DNA from: Jaenimonas drosophilae
Lineage: Eukaryota > Euglenozoa > Kinetoplastea > Trypanosomatida > Trypanosomatidae
NCBI GenBank assembly: GCA_030849065.1
Contig: JASAON010001610.1
Location: forward strand, 1-64,000
Direction of reading: 5' to 3'
Length of the DNA stretch: 64,000 nucleotides
Shown here: positions 48,701 to 59,031 of the stretch, one piece after another
Numbering within the stretch: the first letter of the stretch is position 1
How the letters are laid out: each line of letters starts with the position of its first letter
The notes under the pieces: model-generated
Told to the model about the DNA's origin: nothing
The model's database searches: none
Seen by the model: the letters and a program-made list of their open reading frames with translations, nothing else
Made by a program: the position numbers and the translations under genes

Positions 48701-51262
48701 ATGGATACGTTTCCCCGTCCGTTTTGGTGGGCCGCCGTAGAACGGTTCACAATGGGAAGTGACAAATGTGTGCATCTCATAAGAAGGCTGCTTGAACCAA
48801 CTGTCGATCACCAGGCGCGAAAGCACTGTAACGCTACTGTTAGCGTGTCAACTTCCAATGGCAGACTTGGTTTAGGGATTCCATCGGACGAAGAAGCACG
48901 GCAATTAGTGTCTTCCTCATTCACTCAAACTCTAGTAGAAGCACTACCATGTCATTATGCAGGAGGCACCGCTCCATTTGGCAACGAATGGTTTTGGGAA
49001 GGCTACCGGTATGGGCTGTTTGGCGAAAATATCATTTATGATGTTGATCGAGCAGGAATTATTCTGTCGGAGGACACCCTCGATGAACAGAAGAAATTTC
49101 GCCTCGTAGCGAACGCGTCTCTTGGCATCCAAATCTCGGACTCAGGAGTCAAACCAGAATTGGGAGAAAATTCAAGAGCACTTATTCATGGATCTGCCAA
49201 GATTGATGTTTTGTACTCAATCTCTCTGTCCGTAGTGCTGCATGTTGCACAGCAGCCTATACTGGAATATGAGGAGGGCCCACAGGCGGTGATTCTTTGT
49301 GCAACAAAGAACGAATGCGATGAGTTCACCTCTGTGCTCAACGAGTTTTGCTCTCAGCTGCACTTAATTGTCCACAATCTGTTTGACCCTTATCCATCGA
49401 TTCCAACTGGAAAACGTGCTGATATAGTTGTGGGAACCCCGCCTCTATGGGACGCAGTTTCCCCGAGCCTTAATGTTCTGGGATCCGCTGGGGGCCTTGA
49501 AGATTTGTTGGATGGACTAAATAAATTCTCCAATCCCGCGTGGAGCTCTACGACAAGTAGGTGGCGACCGTATAATCTGAATTCAGTTGCTCAGCTTGTC
49601 ATTTTTGACGTGGAGCTGCAGGTACATAGTGGTTATGGTGGTATCTTAAAGAGAATCCTGACAGTCCAAAGTGCAGCCGCGCCAATGCTTGCGCACATAG
49701 CTGGGCTTCCACTGGATTGTCAATTCTACGTTGTTCGAGGAGGCGACAGGTATACATATTCTTCCATGATTATTGACGTTGCACATCAAACGGAGGAAAT
49801 TTGTCGCCTCGTATGCTCACGTGGGAAGCAAACAGGCTGGGAAACTGCACGTCTGTCTGTGCAGCTGTGCGAAGATTCACAGTTGGATGCAGATAATCGA
49901 GAATCAGAGCTTCGAGCGAAGCAGGTATTGCCCTCTCGGAAACGATGTCGGAGCACTTCTCCACAGTTGGAGAATAGCCACGCTGAACGAACTGTCGGAA
50001 GATTGCATCCGCAAAGAAGCCATGGTATTCTGATTCGCAACGCGCTCTCCTGCTCAAGGCTCTGCGTAGATGCCAGTGCATATGTAGAGCTGAAGGAGGG
50101 AGTGTTGGAAGAAGCTAAACGCTTTTGGAGTAGTTTTGATGAAGTTGAGCATGACAAGTGTATGTTTGAGTTGGATATAGTTGCGGCGAAGCTGGCCTTC
50201 CTTGTCTTTGAGCGAAGTGGAGCTGACAGCCCACTGGATACTGCGGGAAGACCGCCTGCTGAGCTCCCGCTGCCGCACCCGGAGGCGTGCCTTTTAATTG
50301 AGCCAAGGAAAATCACTGATAGGTTGGCTACGCGATTTGAGCTGTTGTTCAGACATTTGGAGGAGAAGTTTAATGGTGAAATGTTTGACGGCAGCATCAT
50401 GTCATGTCTGAATCTGTGTGACTCTCAACTTGATCTTACGTACATCCTTGAAAGTACCGCAGATCTCTCCATTGGCGAACTAACGAAGTGTAGCCTCATG
50501 TCATACCTGACGCAGCTCGGGATCACTTGCGGCATATCTCCTACTGACTGTAGGTTGCAACTTTCGCCATACTGCGTGGTGCTAGCGTATTTGGAAAGGA
50601 GAGATGAGCGTGAGTCAAGCCTCACCTTGAGTGCGTCACGTGATGCCGTGTTTGACGCTCTGCGGCAGAAAGACTGCAAAGAGGTAGTCTCCCAAGACAA
50701 TGATAAGCTTGTTGGTCTGTTCAGCGAATCCTTATCAACGTTTGAAACGTCAATTCCACTCACGACGTTTCTAAAGTCCAGAACTCCATCGCATCCCTTT
50801 ACGGTGGTAGTTCTCCGCAACATCTGCTGTTCCTCGCAGGAGCTGTTCATGGGAGAAGCCACGCCGGCGAACCCTACTGCAAAACCGCTTGCGCTGTTCC
50901 TACTGGAAGAATGCTGTCAGTATGGCCGGGTCGTTTCATACTGCTGTTTTGAGCAGGCGGCAAAACCTTCGGAGTCTTCACCTGGAGTCCTACGCATAGG
51001 TCAAGAAGGTGCACTTGGATCGACGTCACGTGTTGGCATGAGGACTGCGTCTCTCTTCGTTGAGTTTGAGAGTCACTTTTCCGCTATGGAAGCCGTGCGT
51101 CTCTTGAGGTATCGCTTCGAAGTGGATGATGATACAGTCGTTGGGTGCAGACCACGAAGAGTACACTTGTTGCGCAACGCGCTCTATTATGTCGGTGTAG
51201 CGGAGATTCCACAAAGTACCGATGACTGCGATGACCTGGGAATGAATCTACTTGCTGAGTGA
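48701..51262 (+). CDS. Degenerate DEAD-box-like protein with C-terminal RRM/UHM-like domain
   Basis: An 853-residue protein. Residues about 155-340 follow the layout of a DEAD-box RecA-like domain 1 with ruined motifs: GSAKID (164-169) at the GxGKT position, ILCATKNE (198-205) as motif Ia, VVGTPP (243-248) as motif Ib, and LVIFDVE (299-305) where DEAD would be. ATP hydrolysis looks impossible. A second RecA lobe is not evident; residues 400-690 are divergent. Residues about 698-840 resemble an RRM of the U2AF-homology (UHM) type: TVVVLRN as strand 1, LLEECCQYGRVVSY as helix 1 and strand 2, and ASLFVEFESHFSAMEAVRLL as RNP1 and helix 2. A splicing or mRNP role is suggested by this domain alone. 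I do not recognise a named orthologue. Confidence 0.68.
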   Translation: MDTFPRPFWWAAVERFTMGSDKCVHLIRRLLEPTVDHQARKHCNATVSVSTSNGRLGLGIPSDEEARQLVSSSFTQTLVEALPCHYAGGTAPFGNEWFWEGYRYGLFGENIIYDVDRAGIILSEDTLDEQKKFRLVANASLGIQISDSGVKPELGENSRALIHGSAKIDVLYSISLSVVLHVAQQPILEYEEGPQAVILCATKNECDEFTSVLNEFCSQLHLIVHNLFDPYPSIPTGKRADIVVGTPPLWDAVSPSLNVLGSAGGLEDLLDGLNKFSNPAWSSTTSRWRPYNLNSVAQLVIFDVELQVHSGYGGILKRILTVQSAAAPMLAHIAGLPLDCQFYVVRGGDRYTYSSMIIDVAHQTEEICRLVCSRGKQTGWETARLSVQLCEDSQLDADNRESELRAKQVLPSRKRCRSTSPQLENSHAERTVGRLHPQRSHGILIRNALSCSRLCVDASAYVELKEGVLEEAKRFWSSFDEVEHDKCMFELDIVAAKLAFLVFERSGADSPLDTAGRPPAELPLPHPEACLLIEPRKITDRLATRFELLFRHLEEKFNGEMFDGSIMSCLNLCDSQLDLTYILESTADLSIGELTKCSLMSYLTQLGITCGISPTDCRLQLSPYCVVLAYLERRDERESSLTLSASRDAVFDALRQKDCKEVVSQDNDKLVGLFSESLSTFETSIPLTTFLKSRTPSHPFTVVVLRNICCSSQELFMGEATPANPTAKPLALFLLEECCQYGRVVSYCCFEQAAKPSESSPGVLRIGQEGALGSTSRVGMRTASLFVEFESHFSAMEAVRLLRYRFEVDDDTVVGCRPRRVHLLRNALYYVGVAEIPQSTDDCDDLGMNLLAE

Positions 51263-51456
51263 TCATCCTGAATTCTGTGCGCATAGGCTTCTATTTTGAA
51301 CATTGTCCTTTTTGTGCTACATTGTTGGCTGAGCTACGCGAGTCCAATCTGCAGTCTCACTTGATTCTCTATCTTTTCCTTGGTGAAGTTCTCTTGTTGT
51401 CAGCTTTAGGTACTTACTTTTTTGTTTTATTCCCTTGCTTGGTGTGGAAGAATCTA

Positions 51457-51472
51457 ATTGTTTTCCCCTCAG
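51457..51472 (+). promoter_or_regulatory. Putative spliced-leader acceptor for the ABCA gene
   Basis: TTGTTTTCCCCTCAG is a near-ideal pyrimidine tract plus AG (51471-51472), 48 nt upstream of the ATG at 51521. Confidence 0.6.
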
Positions 51473-51520
51473 CTAAAGTGCTGACCGCAGCTTCAGCACG
51501 AAGTTGTCTTTGAGTCAAAG

Positions 51521-54500
51521 ATGATAGCTCCAAAACCGAGTGGGGATGGGTCAGGCGATAAAGATCACCCCCAAGGAGTGGATCGACAGGAAATTGGGAC
51601 CAGCACCCCAAAACCACAAAGGTTACCTGCCAGACCCATTGGCCTGAGCAGCAAGGAAAGCAACTCACCCTTGGCGAATGATACAGATAGTGTTGTTGCT
51701 CGGAGCGACTCCAATGGTCCCGACAGCGGTAGTCCCAGACGTCGTGTCCCGCAATCGAGCGGAAATGCTTCCCAATTGACAGAGGAGGCAAGAGGATCGG
51801 CTGATAACTTTGGGCACTCAAGTGGTATTTATGATACCCTGGAGCAGGACTACTCAACGCAGGAAGAAATTGTGTTACCCTCATTTACATGTCAGCTACT
51901 TGCATCGGTTCATCGCATGGCTCAGGAACGGTGGCGTAGAAAGGCGCGCACCGCAGCGGAGCTCCTAGTTCCCGTTCTGTTCACCATTATTCTGCTAATC
52001 ATCACGAAGCTGTTGGACTCATCGGAGCGTGAATTCAACTTTCTGACAGACAACGCGTCGAGCACCATCAACGTCAATCCGTACGCCTACCTTGCATACA
52101 CCTGTTACAACGAATCAGAGGGATTTATCTTTGGTTTACCCCCATGCAGTAGCGTAAACTACGAAGTTGATTGCTCAGGAGATGAAACAGACCTTCCTGT
52201 CGCAGGACTGTGTGTTCGGGAGAGTTTGGGCTGGTCAGGAATGGTTGGCTTGTTCACGAAGTACTCCCAGGGAGATGCATGTGGAATTTACAACCTTGAT
52301 TCGGTAATCGTTCATCAGTGGGCCGCCTTGAAACTGGCCGACAATGGAAATATCCTGCCAATGCTCGCAGCAGCAGCAGCTCTTGGGTTTGGCTCATCGA
52401 TATATACTAGAGCAAACTCCATGATTAGTTCTGGTTACTTGTATTTCGCACCAGCCTCCAACGTTCCACAAAGTCTCATTGACTACATGAATGAAACCTC
52501 CACCCTCTTCCGATACATTTACGGAGGCGTTTTTGATTCGACGGAAGATGCAGTGAACCATGTGAAGAGAGGAGATCAGCGCAATTGGGGAATCATTGAG
52601 GTCAATGACATTGTGAACGGCTTTGATGTACAACTTCGGTTAAATGGAACAGCGCTTCCCGCTGAGAACCCCGTCAACCTTGATTTTTCTGGTTCCTACT
52701 ACTACGACAGTGCAGACATGTACGTTGTATCTGGATTTCTGGCTATTCAAAAAGTTCTTCTTGACTACTATGTGCATGGAGAACAAGGGCTATCATCGGT
52801 CCTACCCGTGGTCGTATCAACACCAAACCCAAAGGTGGAGCGAAAAGTATTTTTGAACCTAGCCGCCCCTCCCATTGGGTTCATTCTCGTACTGTCATTT
52901 TTGTACCCCTTTTGCCATATGGTAGAGCGCATCGTGTTGGACAAGGAACTCCACATTCGAGAAGCAATGCTGATTATGGGCTTGCGCGTGTCCCCCATGT
53001 ATCTTAGCTTTGCCATTGTTCAGTTTTTGGAAGGTACCCTGACGATTCTATTAATGACAATAGTACTACGCCTTGGCGTGACAACTTCGTCAGATCCATT
53101 TACCATCTTGGTGATCTTCCTTGTGTTTCTTCTTTCCCTGATTGGGTTGGCTGGGTTGGTGTCCACATTATTTTCAGACGCGCGCTTCGCTTCGCAGACT
53201 GCACCACTTTTGTTTTTTGTCATGTCGTTCCCTGTGTTCGCTCTCGGCGTGAGCCCCACATGGGTAACCATTGTGCTTTCATTCATGTCACCAACAGCGC
53301 TGGCGGCTGTGTTGGCAGATGTTCTCACATTGGAATCAGGGTCCGGATTCTACTTTGGATCCTTCACCAATCAGTATTTTTCTCCTCGTCCGTGGGTGTA
53401 CATGGCAATTATGTCTGCCGATTTCGTCATCTACACACTACTGATGCTATACGCAGACATGTGCATCACAACCTCCTGGGGCTTCCGCAGGCACCCTCTG
53501 TTCTTCGTCATTGAGCCCTATCGGAGTATCCGTGATAGCCTTTGTGGGAGTGACTCGCAGAGTGTGCAGTCGCCCCAGAGCAATCGCAGATCCGATCAGA
53601 GTACCTACTCGAGCAACCTGAAGGAAGAAAAGGCAGTGGAAATGATCGATCTCGTCAAGGAGTACTCCTCGTCTGCCGGAACCTTCAATGCGGTGAACCA
53701 CTTAACCTGGTCGCTGAACAGGAATGAAATATCCGTCGTTCTTGGCCCCAATGGCGCTGGCAAATCCACCACGGTGAACATCATCACGGGCATGACAAAA
53801 CCTAGCAGCGGGGATTGTCTCGTGAATGGCTACTCCGTCCTGCACAGCTTAGACAAGGTACGTCAGGTTCTGGGCTTTTGCCCGCAACACAACATTTTGT
53901 GGCCAAGTTTGACCTGTCGCGAGCATCTTGAGTTCTACGGAAAAATCAAGGGAATTCGTGGTGCGCAACTGGAAAATGCGGTGATGGAGATGCTCCAAAT
54001 GGTCGACTTGGAAGAAAAGGCAGACTACCTCAGCGGGGATCTCTCTGGTGGCCAAAAACGCAAGCTGTCGGTGGCCATTGCCTTCGTTGGAAACAACAGC
54101 GTGGTTATTCTCGATGAGCCAACAGCTGGCATGGATGCCTCAGCTCGTCGCCATACCTGGGGTCTGCTGCGACTGATGTCAAAGCGGTGCACAATCATTC
54201 TGACAACCCACTTCATGGATGAAGCCGACCTTCTTGGTGACTCTATTGGTGTGATCAGCGCGGGTGAGCTGCAGTGCTCTGGCAGCAGCCTCGTCCTTCG
54301 TTCTCGTCTTGGTACAGGCTACACACTTCGAGTCGAGCTGAAGAATGACACATGCTCAGGAACAGTTGAAAATGCATTGAAGTCGGCAGTACCTGCGTGC
54401 TCCATGATCAGCCACAATGGCCGAGAAGCGCTGTTTGGGCTTCCAAAAGAGTCCATCGACGCGATGCCATCTCTTCTGCAGCTTCTTGAGAAGAGGGGTG

Positions 54501-57500
54501 ATCGTGTAGGGGCTCGCGGGTTCTCAGTATCCGCCTCAACCCTCGAGGAGGTATTTCTTCGCGTTGTTTCCGGCAAGTGCTCAAAAAAAACACCCCCGTC
54601 CCTCACCGGCGATATGGTTCCAATGAACACTTTGCCACAAGACTCGAACTCGGCTACGGATGTGAATGCACTGTGTCCCGCAGCAACGGAGAAGCGCACT
54701 TTGAAGATAGTCTGGAATGCATCTACGGAGCCAAGCACCACAAAACGCTGGTGGATGCAGCTCACGGGAACGCTGTACAAGCGACTACAGTGCGCCAGAA
54801 GAGACCGAAAGCTCATCTTTTTTCAAATTTTATGCCCGGTTGCGTGTATTTTGTTTGCCTTGGCTCTACAGCGAGTGCACATGTCATCTACGAGCACGCT
54901 GGTGATCAGCTCCGCGATGTTTAAAGCCGATGTGACGACCATCTTGTCCCGGTGCAGTCCAACCATGGGAAGTGGGGCGTCTTTGCTCGCGGCTGTTGGC
55001 AGCAGTCAGCCATATGTACACCTCCAGCAGTTTGCTTTTTGGGGAGCGATACCTCTCTCCGAATACCTCCTGGATACTTGCTACTATCACGACGAACCTC
55101 GCTACACCTCGATTCAGTGTATATCTCCCGAATACATGGAACTGCTAAACAACCAAATGGATCAAGTCACGAGTATGTTGGGCAACTCCCCAGCCATCCT
55201 CCTGATCAAGGCACAAATGGAGAAGCTGTCTGGGGTGAGCACCATGTTGTACAATACCTCCAGTAGTCACAGTGTCGCCATTGCTCTGCAACAATACTAC
55301 CACTACTTGATGCTGGGCCATGGAAGTCCTTTGGCAGACAAGCCCTTCAAGCTAAGTCGAAAGGCAATGCCCGCAACGAAGAACCAGAATGATGCCGAGC
55401 AGTCTGCGAAGTCGACCATTATGGGTATCATTATTGTGATTCCCTTTACTCTGTTTCCGTCCACCGTCATTGCTTGGATTGTGAAGGAACGTGAATGCAA
55501 GGCAAAGCATATGCAGCGACTGTCTGGCCTCTTCAAGTCTGCCTACTGGATTGGCAACTTCATCTTTGACTTTCTCAGCTACGCAGTTATGGTGATGTTG
55601 GTCATTGTTCTCTTTTTGATTTTCCGCGAAAAGTCGTTTGTGGGGCACTCAACAATGGGTTTGATGGTCACTGCGCTGCTGTGCTACGGTGTCAGCAGCA
55701 TCTTGAGTGCCTACGCCTTTGGGTTTCTCTTCGATGAGCACACGTCCGCACAGCAAACTACGATGGTGATCAACTTTTCAATTGGACTGATCTTCACATT
55801 GGCCATCTTCGTGCTGTCCAGCGATTCGTCGACCCAGCTCTTTGCTGAACGAGTTCGCTGGATTGTTCGACTCTTTCCCAGCTTTTGTATGGGTGAGATA
55901 CTCATGAATCTATCCATGTTGTCACCACAGCTGGAGAACGGCCTTGTAAGCACGGTATGGACCATGGAAGTGGCCGGATGGCCGTGTATCTACATGTCCC
56001 TGGAGGTGCCAGCCCTGGCGATCGTCATCTTCATCATGGAACACCCGCAGCTTGAGAAGTGGATCAGAAACTGTCGCCTTGCTGGTCGCTTTGTTGTGCG
56101 CCTTCTAACATGCGGCCACTTCTGCCAACAAGAGCAAGAAGAGCTTCCTGAGCTTGGCGGAGTGTCGGCAGACTCGCAGAACGGCAACAACAACAGCAGC
56201 GCAAGCCCGCTTGGAAGGCATCGCCGAACCGAGTCTCTCAACAGGTCATCGGGCTTCAACACCCCGGGAGCTGCTTCATCGTCGATGGTTTCCATGAGTG
56301 CCACAGATGCCTCCGACCGGCGCAGAGGTCGACGCCATCACCAGCGGACGTCATCGGTACAAGCGCTTGGTCCGTTGGGAGAAATTGCTCGGCTCAAGGG
56401 TGAAGACAGCGATGTCGAGGATGAGCGCGCGGCGGTGTACCACGATGAGCGCACCCACGCACGAAATGATGTCCTTCGCGTGGTGGATCTACAGAAGGAA
56501 TACTCCAATGGAAAAGTTGCCGTCAAGAGTCTGACGTTCGGTGTGATGCCGGGTGAGGTCTTTGCCTTTCTGGGCACCAATGGAGCAGGTAAAACGACCT
56601 CCCTCTCCATTGTCTGTCAGGAGCAGGTTGCCACCCGCGGTGAGGCCTACGTCGATGGGCACAGCACCATCAGCGACAGTGCAGCTGCAATGAGCAGTAT
56701 TGGTTACTGCCCACAATTTGACGCAACACTGTCGCTCTTGTCCGCAGAGGAGCACTTGTATCTCTTTGCAAACATTCGTGGCATCGCCAAAAATGAACAG
56801 AAAGAAGTGGTGGAATGCCTGCTTGAGGTGTGTGGCATCACCCCCTTCCGAAACACGTTGGCAGGTGATATGAGTGGAGGCAATCGACGAAAGCTGAGTG
56901 TGGCCATCTCGCTTATTGGTGCCCCGCGTGTTGTGTGCATGGACGAGCCTTCCGCCGGCATGGACCCGCTTGCACGTCGGCAGCTCTGGGACGCCATGAA
57001 GAGTATCTCCGGCTACTGCGCTATTGTTTTGACGACTCACCACTTGGAGGAAGTGGAGGCGCTCGCCGACTACATCAGCATCATGTCCCGTGGTGTCCTC
57101 CGGTGTGTTGGCGATCTGGCGCATCTCAAGTCAAAGTACGGCAGTGGCTATGAGCTGGCGGTTCGAGTCGATGCGCAGGTGGCCACCAAGCGTCAGATGG
57201 AGTGCGCAGGTGATGACGTCGTCCTCAACCGGCGACGCATCAACCTCAACTGCCCCTTCATGTTGAAGGACCCCATTCTTCGTTTCATTGGTGAACACTT
57301 TCCAGGCACCATTTTGACGGAGTGTTTTGAGAAGGAGCGCTACGTCTTTGCCCTCCCACAACGGCACACCGTGCTCTCCCGGGTGTTTTCTCTTCTTCAG
57401 AAGCACAAGGAGGAGCTCAGTATTACGGACTACTGCGTGTCACAAACATCGATTGAGCAGGTGTTCATTGGCTTCTGTGCTGAAGAAGAAGGCGTTCTCA

Positions 57501-57733
57501 AGTCTCGAACGGTCGAGAAGGAAAGAGAAGTTCCCTCCCATTCACCCATGCAGTCCATGGAAGCCACTCGCCATATGCACACTCGAAGTGCTAGCTACTC
57601 ATTCATTGCACTGACACCATCTGGAGCTACCACCGCCAATCGGATCAACAACTCACGTTCGGGACGACTCTTCGCTGCGGATGGCTGGCGAAACCGCATC
57701 AGTGGAAAACGTAGAAAGTACAATGATTGGTAG
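51521..57733 (+). CDS. Full-length ABCA-subfamily ABC transporter
   Basis: A 2070-residue transporter with two membrane and two ATPase halves, as in ABCA lipid transporters. After a disordered N-terminus (1-120), transmembrane helix 1 (about 146-168) is followed by a large extracellular loop and then several helices (about 440-660). NBD1 has Walker A GPNGAGKST at about 742, signature LSGGQKRKLS at about 839, and Walker B VVILDEPTAGMD. The second half starts with a helix near 1100 (IFFQILCPVACILFALAL), a loop, and helices at about 1305-1500. A Ser/Arg-rich linker (about 1540-1640) precedes NBD2: Walker A GTNGAGKTT at about 1684, signature MSGGNRRKLS at about 1783 and CMDEPSAGMDP. The NBD2 SGGN form is normal for ABCA. 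Both sites look active. It probably moves lipids or sterols across the plasma membrane or an endocytic compartment; the substrate is not known. Confidence 0.95.
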   Translation: MIAPKPSGDGSGDKDHPQGVDRQEIGTSTPKPQRLPARPIGLSSKESNSPLANDTDSVVARSDSNGPDSGSPRRRVPQSSGNASQLTEEARGSADNFGHSSGIYDTLEQDYSTQEEIVLPSFTCQLLASVHRMAQERWRRKARTAAELLVPVLFTIILLIITKLLDSSEREFNFLTDNASSTINVNPYAYLAYTCYNESEGFIFGLPPCSSVNYEVDCSGDETDLPVAGLCVRESLGWSGMVGLFTKYSQGDACGIYNLDSVIVHQWAALKLADNGNILPMLAAAAALGFGSSIYTRANSMISSGYLYFAPASNVPQSLIDYMNETSTLFRYIYGGVFDSTEDAVNHVKRGDQRNWGIIEVNDIVNGFDVQLRLNGTALPAENPVNLDFSGSYYYDSADMYVVSGFLAIQKVLLDYYVHGEQGLSSVLPVVVSTPNPKVERKVFLNLAAPPIGFILVLSFLYPFCHMVERIVLDKELHIREAMLIMGLRVSPMYLSFAIVQFLEGTLTILLMTIVLRLGVTTSSDPFTILVIFLVFLLSLIGLAGLVSTLFSDARFASQTAPLLFFVMSFPVFALGVSPTWVTIVLSFMSPTALAAVLADVLTLESGSGFYFGSFTNQYFSPRPWVYMAIMSADFVIYTLLMLYADMCITTSWGFRRHPLFFVIEPYRSIRDSLCGSDSQSVQSPQSNRRSDQSTYSSNLKEEKAVEMIDLVKEYSSSAGTFNAVNHLTWSLNRNEISVVLGPNGAGKSTTVNIITGMTKPSSGDCLVNGYSVLHSLDKVRQVLGFCPQHNILWPSLTCREHLEFYGKIKGIRGAQLENAVMEMLQMVDLEEKADYLSGDLSGGQKRKLSVAIAFVGNNSVVILDEPTAGMDASARRHTWGLLRLMSKRCTIILTTHFMDEADLLGDSIGVISAGELQCSGSSLVLRSRLGTGYTLRVELKNDTCSGTVENALKSAVPACSMISHNGREALFGLPKESIDAMPSLLQLLEKRGDRVGARGFSVSASTLEEVFLRVVSGKCSKKTPPSLTGDMVPMNTLPQDSNSATDVNALCPAATEKRTLKIVWNASTEPSTTKRWWMQLTGTLYKRLQCARRDRKLIFFQILCPVACILFALALQRVHMSSTSTLVISSAMFKADVTTILSRCSPTMGSGASLLAAVGSSQPYVHLQQFAFWGAIPLSEYLLDTCYYHDEPRYTSIQCISPEYMELLNNQMDQVTSMLGNSPAILLIKAQMEKLSGVSTMLYNTSSSHSVAIALQQYYHYLMLGHGSPLADKPFKLSRKAMPATKNQNDAEQSAKSTIMGIIIVIPFTLFPSTVIAWIVKERECKAKHMQRLSGLFKSAYWIGNFIFDFLSYAVMVMLVIVLFLIFREKSFVGHSTMGLMVTALLCYGVSSILSAYAFGFLFDEHTSAQQTTMVINFSIGLIFTLAIFVLSSDSSTQLFAERVRWIVRLFPSFCMGEILMNLSMLSPQLENGLVSTVWTMEVAGWPCIYMSLEVPALAIVIFIMEHPQLEKWIRNCRLAGRFVVRLLTCGHFCQQEQEELPELGGVSADSQNGNNNSSASPLGRHRRTESLNRSSGFNTPGAASSSMVSMSATDASDRRRGRRHHQRTSSVQALGPLGEIARLKGEDSDVEDERAAVYHDERTHARNDVLRVVDLQKEYSNGKVAVKSLTFGVMPGEVFAFLGTNGAGKTTSLSIVCQEQVATRGEAYVDGHSTISDSAAAMSSIGYCPQFDATLSLLSAEEHLYLFANIRGIAKNEQKEVVECLLEVCGITPFRNTLAGDMSGGNRRKLSVAISLIGAPRVVCMDEPSAGMDPLARRQLWDAMKSISGYCAIVLTTHHLEEVEALADYISIMSRGVLRCVGDLAHLKSKYGSGYELAVRVDAQVATKRQMECAGDDVVLNRRRINLNCPFMLKDPILRFIGEHFPGTILTECFEKERYVFALPQRHTVLSRVFSLLQKHKEELSITDYCVSQTSIEQVFIGFCAEEEGVLKSRTVEKEREVPSHSPMQSMEATRHMHTRSASYSFIALTPSGATTANRINNSRSGRLFAADGWRNRISGKRRKYNDW

Positions 57734-58320
57734 TGATGACACGTCTGCAGTCAGCGCAACCCCACAATCTCCTTCCCCCCCCCCACACCGCTTTGTGCTA
57801 GCCACTGACAGCAGTGATGTCAGAAGACCCCGTTTTTTTCTCTTTGTGGACCGATTACTTTCTCTTTGATTTCTGCCATTCAGTACCCATGGCTCCAAGG
57901 ACCCTCAACACCGCTCGGTCCCCCCCAGATCATCTCGTTTGCTGCCCTAATTCTTCTATTTCCCGGGCGCATGTTTGACTAAACCTCATCCGTTGCACTT
58001 TGCTACCGTGCAATTTGAAAAATCAGAGCCATTTTCACTGCTGCTCTTTATACGTATGGGCACAGCGACCTCATTCAGCGACATGAAGTATGCCTTTGTT
58101 TGATATATGTGCGTGTCTTCTCCACCTCCTCCCCAACCCAGCTGTCTCAACTCCTGATGCAGATCTGCTCATTGAAGAATCCTGTAAGAGCCAACAACTC
58201 TTTCCTCCCCCTGCCATCATCATCATCCTCACCATCCGTCCGCACCGTGACTTCGCAATGTGTTCTACTTCTCTTCATTTTTTTCTTCTTGCATTTGTTG
58301 ATAAGATCCCTGTTCTGACA
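57734..58320. other. Intergenic region upstream of eL19 copy 1
   Basis: About 590 bp with C/T-rich DNA, including a C10 run around 57776-57785. An in-frame ATG at 58090 could extend eL19 by 77 residues, but the splice acceptor at 58304-58305 would remove it from the mature mRNA. Confidence 0.5.
58266..58305 (+). promoter_or_regulatory. Putative spliced-leader acceptor for eL19 copy 1
   Basis: A CTACTTCTCTTCATTTTTTT tract continues into a second T/C run and is followed by AG at 58304-58305, 15 nt before the ATG. It decides the start at 58321 over in-frame upstream ATGs. Confidence 0.65.
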
Positions 58321-59031
58321 ATGGTGTCCCTCAAGCTTCAGGCTCGTCTTGCCTCCAGCATCCTCGGCTGCGGCCGTGCCCGCGTGTGGCTTGACCCCAA
58401 CGAGGCCATGGAGATCCAGAACGCGAACTCCCGCAAGAGCGTGCGCAAGCTCATCAAGGATGGCTTCATCATCCGCAAGCCCGTGAAGGTGCACTCCCGT
58501 GCCCGCTGGCGCAAGATGAAGGAGGCCAAGGATATGGGCCGCCACAACGGTGTTGGCCGCCGCGAGGGTACTCGCGAGGCCCGCATGCCCAGCAAGGAGC
58601 TCTGGATGCGCCGTCTCCGCATTCTCCGCCGTCTTCTCCGCAAGTACCGTGAGGAGAAGAAGATCGACCGCCACATCTACCGTGAGCTGTACGTGAAGGC
58701 CAAGGGTAACGTGTTCCGCAACAAGCGCAACCTTATGGAGCACATCCACAAGATCAAGAACGAGAAGAAGAAGGAGCGCCAGCTTGCTGAGCAGCTTGCC
58801 GCCAAGCGCCTGAAGGACGAGCTTCACCGCAAGAAGGCCCGTAAGCAGGAGCTGAAGCGTCGCGAGAAGGACCGCGAGCGTGCCAAGCGCGATGACGCCG
58901 CCGCTGCTGCCAAGAAGAAGAAGGAGGACGCCGCGAAGAAGGCCGCCGCCCCCGCCAAGGCTGCTGCCCCCGCTAAGGCTGCTGCCCCCGCCAAGGCCGC
59001 CGCTCCCGCCGCCAAGAAGGGCAAGAAGTAA
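58321..59031 (+). CDS. Large-subunit ribosomal protein eL19, copy 1
   Basis: A 236-residue cytosolic 60S protein. The conserved core is [18 protein letters not shown], then [49 protein letters not shown] and [13 protein letters not shown]. After the core there is a long charged helix (about 145-205) and a Lys/Ala/Pro tail built of AAPAKA units, the long tail being characteristic of kinetoplastid eL19. The start is fixed by identity with copy 2 and by the splice acceptor just upstream. The coding DNA is almost identical to copy 2 (59907-60599), but this copy has one extra 18-bp AAPAKA unit. Strong preference for C/G-ending codons fits very high expression. Confidence 0.97.
   Translation: MVSLKLQARLASSILGCGRARVWLDPNEAMEIQNANSRKSVRKLIKDGFIIRKPVKVHSRARWRKMKEAKDMGRHNGVGRREGTREARMPSKELWMRRLRILRRLLRKYREEKKIDRHIYRELYVKAKGNVFRNKRNLMEHIHKIKNEKKKERQLAEQLAAKRLKDELHRKKARKQELKRREKDRERAKRDDAAAAAKKKKEDAAKKAAAPAKAAAPAKAAAPAKAAAPAAKKGKK
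58954..59013 (+). repeat. 18-bp in-frame repeat encoding AAPAKA units
   Basis: Tandem 18-bp units near the 3' end of eL19 copy 1. Copy 2 has one unit fewer in the matching place (about 60528-60580), which accounts for the whole 6-residue length difference between the two proteins. Confidence 0.85.

Noticed and set aside
56869..56900. Apparent degeneration of the second ABC signature (SGGN rather than SGGQ)
   Set aside because: SGGN is the usual form in NBD2 of ABCA transporters, so it is not a defect.
58090..58320. 77-residue N-terminal extension of eL19 copy 1
   Set aside because: A clear splice acceptor lies between it and the core ATG, and copy 2 has no such extension.
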